Shown here piece after piece: positions 24,419 to 37,513 of a DNA stretch of 64,000 bases. The DNA is from Takakia lepidozioides (lineage: Eukaryota > Streptophyta > Takakiopsida > Takakiales > Takakiaceae): assembly GCA_030704615.1 (NCBI GenBank), contig CM060733.1, forward strand, positions 14,880,001 to 14,944,000. The letters run 5' to 3'. Each line of letters begins with the position of its first letter. Within the stretch, counting starts at the first letter, position 1. The notes beneath the pieces were generated by a model. It did not search any database and was not told where the DNA came from. It was given only the letters and a program-made list of their open reading frames with translations. A program made the translations under genes and the position numbers.

Positions 24419-27400
24419 CTTTGAGCAGGCTACTCCAGTTGTCACTACTCCTTATGTGGGTCAGCACAAGTTCTCCCGTGGAACAAAATCTTTAATATAG
24501 TTCCTGGACTGAGCGTTGATCTTGCACCGTTCTGCAGACATACCAACTTCTTGACTTGAGTCAGGCTCCCCTGCAAGCTACTAAAATCTATTTATAATCC
24601 TCTTAAAAGCAACAAGAACAATTCCCTTACACGATCTCTTTTCCCCTATTTCTCCGAAATGCTAGTTGTGGTCCAAAGCCATCTCCATTGGTCATGAAAT
24701 CTTTCCATCACTTCACTAAACGTCCGCTGTCTGCAGGTTTTTCCTCGCTCTTCCCTGATTGCACGCATCTAAATCTGAGTAAAAGAAATCCTCAGCATTC
24801 CCTACTGTCTTCATACTCTATCGCTGGAACCTGCTTCCACTTTCGAATGCAACATCAAGCAAAATGAATCGCAATCAGTGCTATTCGCTTCGGATCTCTC
24901 TCTCCCTCACTTCACCCTGCTCCCAAAATGATCTGCGACGCTACGATGAACCGCTAGGCGATGCTAAAAGTGATCCAAAACTGTTTTCACTAGTTGGCTG
25001 CAAACATCTCGACCACATTACCCTGCTTCCACATCTCTGGCGTGCTACTTGGGCCGCAGCGATTCCTACCGCCACTTATCATCCTCAGACCTCGCAAGGT
25101 ATGACCGCTAATCAATACATTGCCGATTACAAGTTCACAAATCCCAATCATCCTCCTTCCACCTCTTTCTCTCAAAATGCCAGGTCTGAGCTGATCTCTG
25201 CTTCACGTCTCTAATCCTAACCGAATCCCCTCCGCACATGCTATCGCCGTCACATATCTTTGTCACCTCACCCTGCTACCACTTCTTATTCAAACGCTTA
25301 CCCCTGCTTACCCTAACCTTCCGTGACCTTACCCCCTTCTCCCCGGGCGCTAGGCAGGCACTGAAGCGATCTCCATCAGCACTATCCAACGACCTCCGAT
25401 CCGTTGATCCCTTCCTCCTGCATCCAACTATTCACAGCAATGTCCTGCCTCAGACTTCTTCAAGAGAAAAAAAATCTGCCCCCCGTAACTTCTTTTCTTG
25501 TTGAGCTTACCTCTGCTTCCAAGATTCCGGGAACGATCTCCGTGAATACTCCACCAAAACTTCCGATCTGTTCAACACCCAGTCCTCCGCGCATCCACTC
25601 CTTCTCAGATGCACAGCGCCACACTTCTTGACCGCATCACCTCCACCGAGCACGCCAATCCCGCACCCTCCCTCTCTTTCCTTCTCCTTCCTTCCTCACC
25701 ACCGTCTTCTCGCCTATCTCTCTTGCACCCTGAGAGAGAGACGGCCCCTCCCTCCTGACCCGACACTGGTTCGAACTACGCCTCGGGTCCGAAAATAACC
25801 CGATTTTATTATTTAAATTTAATTTCCAGAATATTTATGCATTTATCTGGACATATCTCAGTTGCACGTGTGGTCTGACAGGCTGTGTCCCTTTAATTAT
25901 TCATTTTTTGGATTTATTTTATTTACCTTTTCGGCATCCTGTGCTGCTCTGTCACTCCGCCACGTGGAAACCTCATTCTCATATTTGGATAGTACATAGT
26001 ATATACTACGCAATTACAGAAAACAATAAGAATAAAAAACTATGTTATTAGATTGAGCTAGTAATTGGGAGAAGGTGCCGTCTTGACTGCCACGTGTAAT
26101 ATCTCCACATATTTGCATCTCGGCCGCTCTAAGTAAAATGTTAATTGGGCTTCCTCCCCTTTTTAAAAAAAAACCAATGTTAATTCAATGCTGTAGCTTC
26201 TATACAATAGGACCGAAAATAATGAATTTAAAATAAAAAATAGTTCCATAAAATAACAGAGGATGAGGTTTATGTCACTGGCATGGTACAGCGTATACTT
26301 CCAGTGATATACTAAATATGTACGTTAATTACGGTGATGTACCATATATAAATGTGAATAAAATCGATGGTCTAAGTTAGTAATTCCTCCAGACAATCGC
26401 AAAGGGCAAGTTCGAGACAGCTCAGTTGGAAAGTGCACTTAGTGCCACCCAGGTGGTTCGGGGGTCAAATCTTGCTACCTTGATGGCTGTGGTGTATTGT
26501 ATATTCTGGGCGGTGTCCCATGCGTAAGCCTTCACGGCGAGGTTACTGTGAAAGAGGTTATTTTTCCTCTCACTATAAACTAAGGGGCCTGATTTGTGAG
26601 CTGTCGCTCCCAGGTGTTTCCGTGTAAGAAAAAGAAAAAAAAAGACAGAGAAAACCGTTTTTATTTATTTTTTCCTTTGCGAGGTCTGGAGTACGGTGTC
26701 GAGCAGGTGATTCGAGGGTCAAATCCTGAAAGAGTTCAATGCCGCACCTGATGGTGATCATGAAATAAAGGACGGTCAGAGAATTTATTAAGTTCTTATG
26801 GGGTCTTGTGTGGTGCATTTATGATGGTGGGCACTGGGGATAGGGGATATGGCGATACTTATGACTTGTGACCATCCGCCTTCTTCGTATGTTCTCATCC
26901 ACATCGGGATGGATGATGATGGATGTCCGAATGGATGAACTGTAATTTGGAATAGAGAGAGACAGAAAGAGAGCGGGAGACAGGTGAGAGGAGTGGTGAG
27001 GGATGGAGGTGAAATGCTCGGCTCTCGCACTGGAATTCTGCAGAATGCTGGAGAAGGAGTAGGATGTACAGTGAATATTTCCATTTTCGATTCACGGGTT
27101 TCAGGTCGCACTGGAAGATTGGACGCTGACGCTGTAAGCGCTCTTAAATCTCCACCATTTCTTGTGGTCTGATCTGAATTGCATGTCCATAATTATATGA
27201 AGGAACTTGCTCAGAAGACTCACGGTGACAAACGCGGAACTTAAATATGAAATATTGTACAAATGCAAGAGTAGAAGCAGGGAAGAAGGAAGGAGAGGCT
27301 GATCTCGGGTGCAAGCAAATGACATTAGTGCTGCTTCAATCAGGAGGCTCACTGATGAAACTGTATGGATCACCTTCATGACCCCAGGCTGTATGAATCA

Positions 27401-28012
27401 AGCGTATGAGCGTCGACCGCAACTGCGCTCATCGTACTCCGGCCGGGCAAAGAGATGGAGAGGTTCTTTATATGGAAGAACGTGGGGTTCAAATGGAAAA
27501 GAAAAGGAGTTCTCCAGGAGGGCACTCCTTGTAGTGTACTTATATATGGCTGTGCTACTGCCTCCTCAAACAGGAAAGAGGGAAAGAGAAATCTTGAAGG
27601 GAGCTGGTAATAAGATTGATCATGACACACTCAAAGGCAGCAACTACATAGAGGCCTTCGGCCTTCATTCCCCTACTGGAGCTCCTGACGATGCACATCT
27701 GCATGTACCATGGAGGTCGCAGCACGGTTAGTGCCCTCGGAGCACCTCCCTCCAAAATAAATTCATGGAAAGCAACGAACTACAGGGAACACACTAGCCA
27801 ACTCTTTCATGATAAATGACATAAGAAAGTGTGCGTTATATGAAATGTCACCAGACCTGGCCGAAGATTTTTAGCATTAGGGACTTCGCTATAGGCCAGC
27901 AATCCGAAAGTTCGTGCTGCAGTCGACTTCTGCAGCAAACCATTGTTCTCTTGAACAATAATACTGTCACGTTATCTTTCAACGCTTCGTAAATTCATCT
28001 TTCACCTTGCAG
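24419..28012. other. Intergenic region upstream of the TPX2-domain gene
   Basis: The part next to 24418 (to about 25790) is C/T-rich on the plus strand and probably includes the 5-prime leader and promoter of the minus-strand gene. No protein domain was recognised in the plus-strand frames at 24864-25214 or 27309-27731. A SINE lies at 26411-26650. A B-box-like GAGGGTCAAATCCTG near 26715 may be a second SINE fragment. Confidence 0.4.
26411..26650 (+). mobile_element. tRNA-derived SINE, family 1, copy 2
   Basis: A box GACAGCTCAGTTGGAAAGTG at 26415 and B box GGGGTCAAATC near 26461 are followed by the family body: GGGCGGTGTCCCAT, then AAGCCTTCACGGCGAGGTTA, then GTGAAAGAGGTTATTT. The tail is GGGGCCTGATTTGTGAGCTG and an AAGAAAAAG-rich end. 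It is better preserved at the left end than copy 1 and parallels the minus-strand copy at 51482. Confidence 0.85.
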
Positions 28013-28117
28013 GCAACTCGGATATGGCGAGTTCCAGTAGGTATATACGAAAAAGAGCGCTTTCAGAGGGCCTTACCTGTGAGGTTTCGAAGACGAAGGA
28101 GCTCAATCAAGTCAGTG
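28013..28117 (+). CDS. Candidate exon of the unrecognised gene
   Basis: This is an open block of 35 codons between an acceptor (TTGCAG) and a donor (GTG|GTAATG). It contains WRVPVGIYEKERF and a basic RFRRRRSS run. It lies upstream of the four connected exons at 28552-29508 on the same strand, but its phase does not join them directly, so another exon would have to lie between. It may equally be chance. Confidence 0.3.
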
Positions 28118-28551
28118 GTAATGTTGCCTGCGTCCTTCCCGCAAAGCCAGTAATTCGTCACGGGCTATCTGCAATGTGGTTGCAAGACTGCATACTTCGT
28201 CACCGTGCGGTCTTCACAGCAGCCCTCTGTTTGACGCCTCGAAGGCTGGTCCATCCGCCCTGACACGCTGGTTTATTAGTTGTAGGCCGTGCAGAGGCGG
28301 ACCCTTTCATCCCCCCTTTTCGTTTGGGAACCCGCCAGCACATGCGGGCAGCGGCTGATGCCGCTTCATGAATTGTGGGCTTTGAGTTGCCATGTATCTT
28401 TGACAATCGCTAGAACATTAATTGTGGTTTCTGGATTTGTTCCTCTCTCATGTTTTCTTCCATTTTGTCCCATAAGCTCTACGAGCTTTCCGCGGACGTT
28501 ATAAAGCACCATTTCATTTCATTTCCCTGTTGGCCAATGAAGTTCCGGCAG

Positions 28552-29508
28552 GAGGCCCTGGAAAGCTCTCATCAATCTGGACTACAATCTTTCTGTTGGC
28601 GGCTCTTCAATCGAAGCCGGCTTCCGAAAGTTATGCCTAAGAGTTCAGGTTTTGCAAGCGCTAATGGACGAGTGGGCTATTGTAGGCTGCATTGGATTCA
28701 CGGAAGAGGATCCCCTTTATCACTCATATGCAGGCTACAGTGTTACCTATTGTTTAATGCAATAGAGGTTTGCAATGCATGCATTTGTGAACTCCGCCTA
28801 AACAGTACCAGAGCAGTGTGGATTTGATAGAGATTTGGACTACTGCTCTGGTTTTCAGGGTGTCAGGGCTGGCGAGAAGATGAGCTCAACCACATGCAGG
28901 AGGGTTCCCAATGTTCTTTGCAAGTAGATTGTCATTTATATCTCAATGAGTTGCTTGCAACTGTGACAAATTTGCAGTCTCCTATCGTTCTGGACTGCTT
29001 CTCTTGTCATGAACAAACCGATTGGTAGGCATAGTGTAGACGTGATTTTCATCCCCGAGGGCTCGAGGCAGTCCGGTCAGGGTCATCTCATCGTCAGTGG
29101 GGCGGCAAGGTTATGCAGAAGCGGCATCAAGTCCTACTAGTCATCACGCACGGCATATCACCACAGTGCAGATCGTTGCCAGCAGTTGGAACAAGGATAA
29201 TTTTCGTTCAGTACACACAATCTAACTTGATGCCAGATGGGTCATGTGCTGTTTAGTATGATTGCAGGAGCTTGGTGAACAGGATCTACCCTTTACAACG
29301 AAGAGCCCTATCTCAGTCCTGTATTCCCTCTTTTTCCCAGATTTTTAGAAGGGGAACACGTGGTGGCTGTTTTTTCAAGGAGGTAAGTAGTAAGTTCTTA
29401 CTGCAGAGGAATTTGGCTAGCAGAAGTCTGCAGGCCAACGAACATTATCCACCTTACTGGCATTCCTCTGCATTAGGAATGTTGAATGTTGCAACTGTAC
29501 TCCTTTGA
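28552..29508 (+). CDS. Unrecognised spliced gene, C-terminal four exons
   Basis: Four exons join in phase: 28552-28739, 28859-29024, 29268-29382 (donor GTAAGT) and 29407-29508, which ends in TGA. They encode about 190 residues. Distinctive stretches are ALINLDYNLSVGGSSIEAGF, DEWAIVGCIGFTEEDPLYHS, GWREDELNHMQEG, NRIYPLQRRALSQ and NEHYPPYWHSSALGMLNVAT. Amino-acid composition is protein-like, with several Cys and Trp and no membrane segment. I do not recognise the family and assign no function. The start and upstream exons are unresolved. The last intron is only 24 bases (29383-29406), unusually short for a plant, so the true structure there may differ. A repeat (CGGACGTTATAAAG block) lies just before the first clear exon. 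Confidence 0.5.
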
Positions 29509-30332
29509 AGTAAGTTGAAGTTGCGCACATGTATCAAGGATGTTGTATCCTAATGGTCTGGAGGTTATCCCTTCTGAGGTCGGTCTGTAGCTGATGACAG
29601 TAGTGATGCAGCCCACATAACCTGGAGCTTCTTTGCAGGCAAGCAAAGCCTCAGAGACATCTCCCACTCCCAGGAATGCACATAGCTGAAGAATTTGTTG
29701 AAGTGAGGATGGGGAGGATTTCACATTGAAAAGCAAGTTTGATTAGAGTTGAAACTTGAAACCTGCCCTCTTTTAGAATATGTAAGAAATAGGTGAGCTC
29801 AATTTATTTTAATTTCAGCAAGATTCCTCTTTATCACTCCAGACAAAACAGAATTCACAACACTACCAATATAAACTGTTGGCTTGTGCTTCGCGGCAAG
29901 TGCATCTCAGTTCGTTTTTGCTTTGGTTCTTCAAAAGAGTCTACATCGAGATATCACCATCTCAGACAAAGTACAAAAACTAGGAACAATTCCATTCATC
30001 AACCGATGATAACCAAGAGTGCTGGAAGAGGGGGGCTGCAAAATCAATGATATGGCAACAGCTTTCTCACTTATTTCATTAGGGAATTCCCACGGATGAC
30101 CATTCCTGTCAACCTGTAGGATTCAAGAAGTTCCTGATATTGCTTCACATTTCCTCAGTAGGAGAGTAAGAGTACACTAGCATATCCTGTACTCCTACCA
30201 GCTGCCTGGGTCCTAAAGGACTGAATGCTTGCAAAGAGTCAGTACTTGAATGCTATTTGAAGGTACAAAGCCGACCCAGGTAAGAAGGACACTCTTACTT
30301 TATAGACACGATGGGACTCAATGACAACCCAG
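29509..30332. other. Convergent intergenic region
   Basis: This is the 3-prime flank of the unrecognised plus-strand gene and of the minus-strand fibrillin gene. No coding region or repeat was recognised. Confidence 0.4.
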
Positions 30333-33067
30333 TCAGGTGGGCACGCGGTAGTTGGGGTCATCCATGACCAACACAAACAAGTTGCCCTTGTCTCCTCGTG
30401 ACACTCTATTGTGCACCCACAAAACAAGAAACAACCTTCAGCCACATAATCCTGCAATTGTTGGTTGCCATCCCCTAAATTTCACCCATGAAACGGAAAA
30501 ATGATTTTAACAATGTGATAACTATAACTTCATCAATTTGAATCATTCCCTTATCGCCGTCATGGCATGACAGTCCATTTCCAGTTTGTCTGGTTAGATG
30601 AAGCTGTAGGGATGAAGACAATGGTTTATCTAATTCAAAAGGTTCAGAAAGAAGAGGGACATGAGAAATGGTAGCATAAAACATGTGAAAAATCTCACCG
30701 GAGTTCATCATCAAGGTAAGTGATTTCCAGCTCACCCCGGGCACGCCCTGGTGCTTTCACACTAATCTGAACAATAGTCAAAATCAGGAATTGAATGTCA
30801 GCCCTTCAGTTTTTGTGTATCAGTGCTGATACATCCACATAGAATTAGTTTGGAAACACCTTGAAGTCCAAATACAGGTCGTAAAAAAAATTCTTGGAGC
30901 ATCAAATCAAGGTTGACAAATATTGTCAGTCTTCAATGTACTGCGGGACTTTCACTACATCCTGTCTTGTGGAGTATGCTCGACTTTTCTGAGGCTCCAA
31001 ACAATTCTTGATCTATTTGCAGGCCAAATGGAAAGACACTTTGGGTTCAACATGAGGGATCATAGAAGAAGGAACGTACCAGACCACCTAACTTGAAGAA
31101 GTCAAAATTCACCACCACCTTTTTTGAATTAACAGGATTCAAGTTTGCAGTAACCTGCACAGTGGCGATTCAGCTCATCAAACCTTGTCTAAAAATGATT
31201 GGATAAAAGGAGCAACAGATGCAATTGAATGGGCTACTCACAATTACAGGTACAAAGGATGTATATGGAGGGAAGCCTGTAAGGTAGGACCACAGGCACT
31301 CCTCTGAGGGCAAGACACCCAGCCACATGATAAGAAAGGGCAAATTATTCACATGAGTGAGGAGTGAGTGTGAGAGAGAAAGAAGGCAAGCAAGCAGGAA
31401 AGAAAACTTTATAACGTCCACAGGGGGCCGTGAGATATAGCAGAACAATAACAAGAGACAGCAAGAGTAAGACTCAAGAGATGATGCAATTCGGCTAGTG
31501 GACTTGACCATACACCCAGGCACCCACCCACATACTTGGTTGAAGAAGGGCCAAGTCTCCAAGTTTTGTGCTCTAAGAGTGTCAGTGTTGATGGCCTGAA
31601 ATATGGCGCCATTAGGTCTCAACAGTTTGGGCCTCTGCAGACACAATATAAATAAATGAGTCCTCTCTTGTACCACCAATACAACTACCACAGCTTCACA
31701 ATCAACTGTAAGCTTTGGGAGGACACTTAAAGGCTATAAATGTTAAGAACCAAAGCATGAAGTGCCATGGCACTTAATCAAACTAGGTAAAGACAGTATG
31801 GTTACTTGTAACAAGTCAAAACAAAAGCTTTTCAGAGTCTTGAGATCAAAACAAAAGCTCTGCTACCTACACGGCATATGAGCCCCCATAAGTTTTGAGC
31901 ATACCTTTTTCTTAAGAATTGTCTCTGAGGTGGTATACACAAGCTTCCACTTTCCATTCAGAAGTGGAGACTTCAAGGGCTCTTTGGTCGGATTCAGTAA
32001 TTCTAGTTCTTGGGCTATCTGCCAAACAGAAACACCATTGCACAAAACCTTATGTGGAAGGTAGAAATTTACTTCACACTCCTCTTAAACGGGCCATTGT
32101 CCCCAACCCAAAACCTGAGCTCAGAAAGGGAATCGTAGACCCTGACTTTCTTGACCTTCCAACCCCAGGGTGACGAGTTCAACTCTAGCACAAAACCCAC
32201 ATCCAATTTGAGCCGGGCGAGCTCAAGGATCGACCATCGGGCAACAACGACTTGGTAATCTAGTAAAGAGCTGCAGATGACCGGTGTCTGGCTCACTTCC
32301 AGATTCGATTATTATGTCTCATAGCATATGAAAACGAAAACAGTGATTCCCTTCCGAAATCTGCCTGTGGAGCTTCAAGACACTGCGTGTGTGTTCACAG
32401 GGATCTCATCCTTCTACAGGCTAGATGGCATTAACGACATCATGCATTCGAAAAAGTATAAATAAACATGCATCTGAATTTTGAACTTCACCGTTCGACC
32501 TGGAATTGAAGTTGTTTGACCATTTTTCGACACGTACTATAATCTAGTTGATCAGTTTCAAAACTAGTCGAGTTGTACAAAGGGTATTGTTTGGAATACA
32601 CAGATTAGCGAGTCATAAAGCGAGTGATGAATACCTGAAAGGTGAGTGACGATCGAAAGCAAATAGAATCGTACCTTTTCAATGCGAGCTAAATCATCAG
32701 GGGAAGCCTCAGCACCTCGATCAAGAGGGACAATGGCATCCAGCAATTCTCGCTTCACTTTCTCCTTGTCTTTCTTTCTCAAAAATGGAAAAAGAGCGGC
32801 ATTCACCCCTCCGCCAGTCGCTTTTAACTCCGACACCTTCCCTGATCTGAATCCTCTCAAACTTTCTACAGGTGGAACAAAACTGGATTTACTGGAGCTC
32901 GGATGCAGGAACTGGAGCTTATAACCACGAGTGTCCACAATCGAACCCAAACAAGGCAAAGACGAGGCACGCGAAGTAAAGAAAGAAACATTTCCGCAAA
33001 AAGCGGCTGCAATTACAGGTGATCTAGACCTGCCCACATGGGCATTGAGTGTGAGCGGGGCGGCCAT
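30333..33067 (-). CDS. Plastid-lipid-associated protein (fibrillin)
   Basis: Fibrillins are lipocalin-like proteins of plastoglobules and thylakoids involved in plastid lipid and isoprenoid handling. Six exons on the minus strand: 32675-33067, 31905-32018, 31536-31634, 31080-31154, 30699-30766, 30333-30405. They sum to 822 nt (273 aa), and all phases agree. Residues 1 to about 80 are Ser/Arg/Ala-rich and look like a chloroplast transit peptide. The PAP/fibrillin domain (Pfam PF04755) follows: ALDRGA-type motif ([18 protein letters not shown]), [10 protein letters not shown] at 139-148, [13 protein letters not shown] at 150-162, [19 protein letters not shown] at 175-193, [16 protein letters not shown] at 231-246, and the C-terminal [21 protein letters not shown]. 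Length and C-terminus are typical of the small FBN3/FBN6-like members, but the subgroup is not certain. The start is the only upstream ATG. Confidence 0.93.
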
Positions 33068-33692
33068 GGCTGTGACTCGTGAGAGAGAAGAGTAGATAGA
33101 GTGTTGGCTCCCTGGAAGCAGCTGACGATGAAATCGGCTTACATCACGGAAACAATCCCACGCAGCAATTGAATACTAGAGAACTTTATACGTTCTGGCT
33201 TCTGGCCTGTTATCAAACTCGGCTGGGCGACTGGGACTTCTAGCCTTTCCGGCTATGTTGGTAACTGTTTGCTCCTGCTTTGAGGAGGTTTGGCCACATA
33301 CAAACACTCGATACTCTAGAGGCAAAAGGAGCTCAGGTTTCGCATGCAGGATGGATGCATAGCCTCACTCGTAAACCAGAGCTGGGCAACAAGATTGTGT
33401 GAACAGATGACACATTTAGGGTTGCCCATCAGAGTTTTGATGCCATTGCTGGTGGTCATCTCTCCTCCTGATAGACTACTTGATTTTTCTTTGTGCACTC
33501 ACTACGAATCTGATCGTCCCTGTGTTCTTAGCATATGCAGGATCTCCTTTCAGGTTTAGCACTGCAAATTGTGCCGTGTTGGTGGCACCACGAGAGCCAT
33601 GAGAGTGAAATGGGGACAATTTGAGTCACCATGCATTGGACATGAAAAGGGAGCAGAGGTAAAAATGTGATAATATTACAATTAGACTAACA

Positions 33693-36600
33693 TCACCAAA
33701 ACCAGTCGTTCCGTGCATCAACAGCCTTCACTTGGCTAGCTACAAGGGGCATATACCCGAATAGAGAAACGAAGTGGTTCACACACCACGTCCGATGCTT
33801 CCTGTGCCCATTGAGACTACTGATACCCGTCGACCCAATCTCAAAAAGTCTCCCTGCACCACATCCACAGGCAAAATAACCAAGTAGCTTCAGATGCTTT
33901 CAGTGAGGACTTGAACCTGCATTTACATTCATAAGGTATCTTTCCATATACTGCTGGAAGTGCAACCCACAGAAAATACAGAGCAAGCTGGCCTTTCTAC
34001 ACCATCTCTGGTTGGATTGAGAAACGACTCTTGCAGGGGTGCTCCTCCAATCCAAGGGAAACCGCAAAAGTAGGCCTAATTTTCAACTACATGTCAACTA
34101 CACCCTACTGGACTAATTAGTCTATGCTTTTGCCTCCAAATGTTTGCTGAGCTGTAGGGGGGTGAGGAGCTTCAAATCCATGATTGAACTTCTTTCTAGT
34201 GCAAATTTTGGAGGTTTAAAATAGCTTCTCTTTACCCTACATATACAGATATTTGGTCAGCCAGGTTTAACTCGCATGCTTCAGGGTCTGATGTGGACTC
34301 TACAGAAACACAAGTCACTAGAAAAGCGGCCAAGAAAGCTAAGAGTTTCAGCAAGTCAGATTGCAGGACTGTATCTTGATTTCTTTTGATGCCGTAACCA
34401 AATGTAAAAATAGACGAGTAAAACCTATACCCTTCGGCATGTTGAGGAAGAGAGGTCCAGACAGATGGGTCAAAACAGCAATTCTACACTAGAGCCTCTT
34501 TCTCTTCCTTTTTCCACTCTCTGCAGTCTATCTTTGGGTGCATCCATGGATGTGAAACTGCAGGCAGGCTAGTCTACTGAATACTTTCTCTCTCTCAGCA
34601 GCATGCATAACATTAAAGAGGCTAACCTTTGACCCAAATGGGAGGAGCACCGGTTGCATTTGCAATCAGGAAAGACATTGCAATATCCTCGCAGTTCCTG
34701 CACTCTCCACCAAAATCTCAATTATGTCATTGTTGAGTTGATATACAATTCAATGTTGATCCTATTCAGACGTCAAAATTTGAATCATCACATAGCTGTT
34801 CTCTCTGGACAAATCGGGAAAGACAAACGATGACTTGGAAGTTAGTCAATTGGAAGTGTACCAAAAGCACCCACATCACAGCCTGGAAAATTGAACGGGT
34901 TGAGCTTGAGTATCAGGGAACGACCTTGTATCTTTCACATAGGTTCGGATAGATGCCGGCATCTGCTTAGTATAGAGCTCAAAGTACTTGTGGTGGATGA
35001 AGGCAGCCTTGGAGAGCACCATGCTGTAGGTGCCCATCCACCATACTGACCACCACCCCCCATATGTGTACTCCGGTGGCTCTCCTGGACGCTTCTGCTT
35101 TGTTCCAGACCACCTCAAACAATTCATCAGTGCATGCAACAGTTCAGACCTGATGAAACAGAGTGGGCTCACTTGACAAAATTCAGGGATAAGCAGCCCT
35201 AACATAAAACAAGAAGGTGGGCAAGGCATCATCAACCATGAAGCTTGTGCAAGACCAGGATTACATGAGAGTTTCTGACAGACATTTGCTGGCAACTGGT
35301 TGGAAAGATCCCAGATTTTGTGTTCAAAGTTTGATAATTGAGTGCTTTTCAAGCATTCCAAAGCATGTACATAAGCACATAGCAGACCCTCCAGTTACAG
35401 GGGTTTTATGTGGTTATTTATGTGCTGGCCTCAAAAGCCAGCAACATAATCCCTGTATCACTACTCGAGACTGCTCACTGAAAGCAGGTGTAACATATCT
35501 GCCTATCACATCATTAAAGAAAAAGGGCAGAGAGGAACAGAAATATGCCTATTAACCCTAGACCTACCTGCTTGGAACAGAAAGGCCATCACACATGCTA
35601 CAGCAAAGAGAGAGCATGGAGGGGGATTGTAACGGCAGAATACACACCGCAGAATTCAGCCAGTGCATTCGCGGGACAAAGCCAACCATGCTGTTTGGAG
35701 CACTGAGCCATACACTGAAGGCAGATTCCACTGAAGTACAAGGAACCACCACATCATCATCAATCGAAAAAATCGCCTCAGTGCGAAGGCCCTCAATGGG
35801 TTTAAATCGGTTGTTCAAATTGTCTTCCTGGTTTGTGTTGAACCGGAAGTCTAGTCTTTGGGACATCTCCCGTGAGCTGGCAGCCACTGACTGAATCAGA
35901 GAGAACTGCAAGGCTTCAGAGGGGGGTTCATGCTCACTCCACACTACCTGGATTGCATCCACATTCCTGCATGCTGCATAGTGGCCTACTGTCTGCTTGA
36001 GCAAATCGTACCGTTTCCAAGTGTTGATAAGCACTGTATATCGATGCCTGGCCCACAGCAGACAAATAATCAGAACTATGGATGGCAACTCTCTCTCTCT
36101 CTCTCTAGCAACTAGGCTACGGCAAACAATGTCTTATGAGTACGATCTCTCTAGCAACTAGGAATCAGCACTTCAATAGCTTGCCAATTTCTGAGCGAAA
36201 ATAATCACTCTCCGTACTCCAAGTCACTTCAATTACAAAACAGCATAGGGTGTAACAGACTAATTACACGTTCCTATATGTAGCAGATATTCCCTAGAGA
36301 TCTGCTGTACCCTTTACACCCTTTGATTTGCTATGCCAACATAAAGCAGAGCTTTGGGAAAGGCTCCTGCAGACCAAGCAAGAGTGGAGTTTACCCAAGG
36401 AAGAGGATTAGAAGCCCTGGTCTAATTCAGTAACCTGTTTCCCCAGCAATTTTGAGGCTAACATGCGGAGTGCCATTGTTCCAAAAATAAATTCCATTTT
36501 GTGACCAGAGTCTAAAACCCCTCCACTGGTTAAACCCTGCCAGAAATCTGCAAGAGCAGATTCCCCCAGCTTCATCATTGAAAAACAAGTGAGTGATTTC

Positions 36601-37513
36601 AGTGTTCTCAAAGTAGATTGTCTGAAGAACAGCCAACATCCCCTGTCTCTCTCACTAGGGGGTGTGCCTGGTTTGACCAAGCTACTAAAAATGTCCGGTC
36701 GGTGGACATGATAGCAAGGAAGGCCAGCATTTCAGTACTAGGCACTCTTGTCAAGAGACTAGTTTTGAAACCATCAAAAAGACATCATTGCACCTCTTTG
36801 CGCCAATTTCAGGTTCATGAAGGCAAATGGCAAAAGCTGTGGCCCTCTTTGGGCCTGAATTCCCTGTGAGAATAAGTCTATCTTCGAGTGTCTTCTTGAG
36901 AAAATCTGGATAAGCTCAAGTCCCAGCATCGCTCCAATCCTGACCCCGGGAGAATGAGCACAAGGCTGCGGCACCCAGAGTCTAATGATTACCTCTCTCT
37001 GACTTACAGATTTCACAGAAAATTTGAACAAGGTCAGGAAATCCATGAGTAGGGCATCAGCACAGGAAGCAATGCCAAAGTTTCATCCATGTTCTCGTAA
37101 TGTTTACACGCATTATGAAAGGAGCGGGTTCCTGAGAATCCCATCAACAGAAGCTTGACCATTTCCAGTGGTAGTCAACATGCCAGGCTTGATACCTGAA
37201 CAAAAACCTAAGTCTTGACTCAAATTCCACGAGGTTGATCCTAGTATGAGATGCCCAACTGTGGGAAAGGCGTCCATGGTTAATGGATAAGCATCATTGC
37301 AGTTGAATCTGAGTAGTAAGAATTTAATTACCTTCCAAGCGATCGCGGAGTTTGATGATGGTGACGCCATCCGAAAATAGAATCCGCGCGGCTCGTCAAC
37401 AAAAACGCCCCGAAGACGAGGCATAAACCCACTAAAAGCTTAATTCTATAAGACCCATTGTTACTGAGGAGGATTCGCAAGCGAAGCAACGATCTGTCTC
37501 GCTGTCCCTTCAT
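33693..37513 (-). CDS. EPC1: GT64 glycosyltransferase, EPC1 / GIPC mannosyltransferase type
   Basis: EPC1 (GMT1) of Arabidopsis adds mannose to glycosyl inositol phosphorylceramides in the Golgi. Five minus-strand exons: 37332-37513, 35648-36047, 34925-35094, 34627-34697, 33693-33853. They sum to 984 nt (327 aa, close to the Arabidopsis length) with all phases joined. The protein is type II: basic N-terminus, membrane anchor at about 23-41. The catalytic domain begins RYTVLINTWKRYDLLKQ (63-79). DDD at 157-159 is the metal-binding motif, followed by GFVPRMHW, GGWWSVWW at 206-213, NCEDIAMSF from 252 and a C-terminal NDWFW. The start is the ATG at 37513; an upstream GTG-led extension (to 37729) is unlikely. 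Intron 1 (36048-37331) is long and carries a (CT)n repeat with a foldback-family unit at 36090-36143. The acceptor of exon 3 (after GCAG at 35095) is one of three in-frame options. Confidence 0.93.
36090..36143 (+). repeat. (CT)n plus foldback-family unit in EPC1 intron 1
   Basis: A (CT) tract at 36090-36106 is followed by GCAACTAGGCTACGGCAAAC and AATGTCTTATGAGTAC, the same terminal sequence as the unit at 15453-15521. A short CTCTCTAGCAACTAG duplication follows at 36147-36161. Confidence 0.65.

Noticed and set aside
26415-26480. Functional tRNA gene
   Set aside because: It has A and B boxes but no complete cloverleaf by eye, and its flanks match SINE copies at 11545 and 51482.
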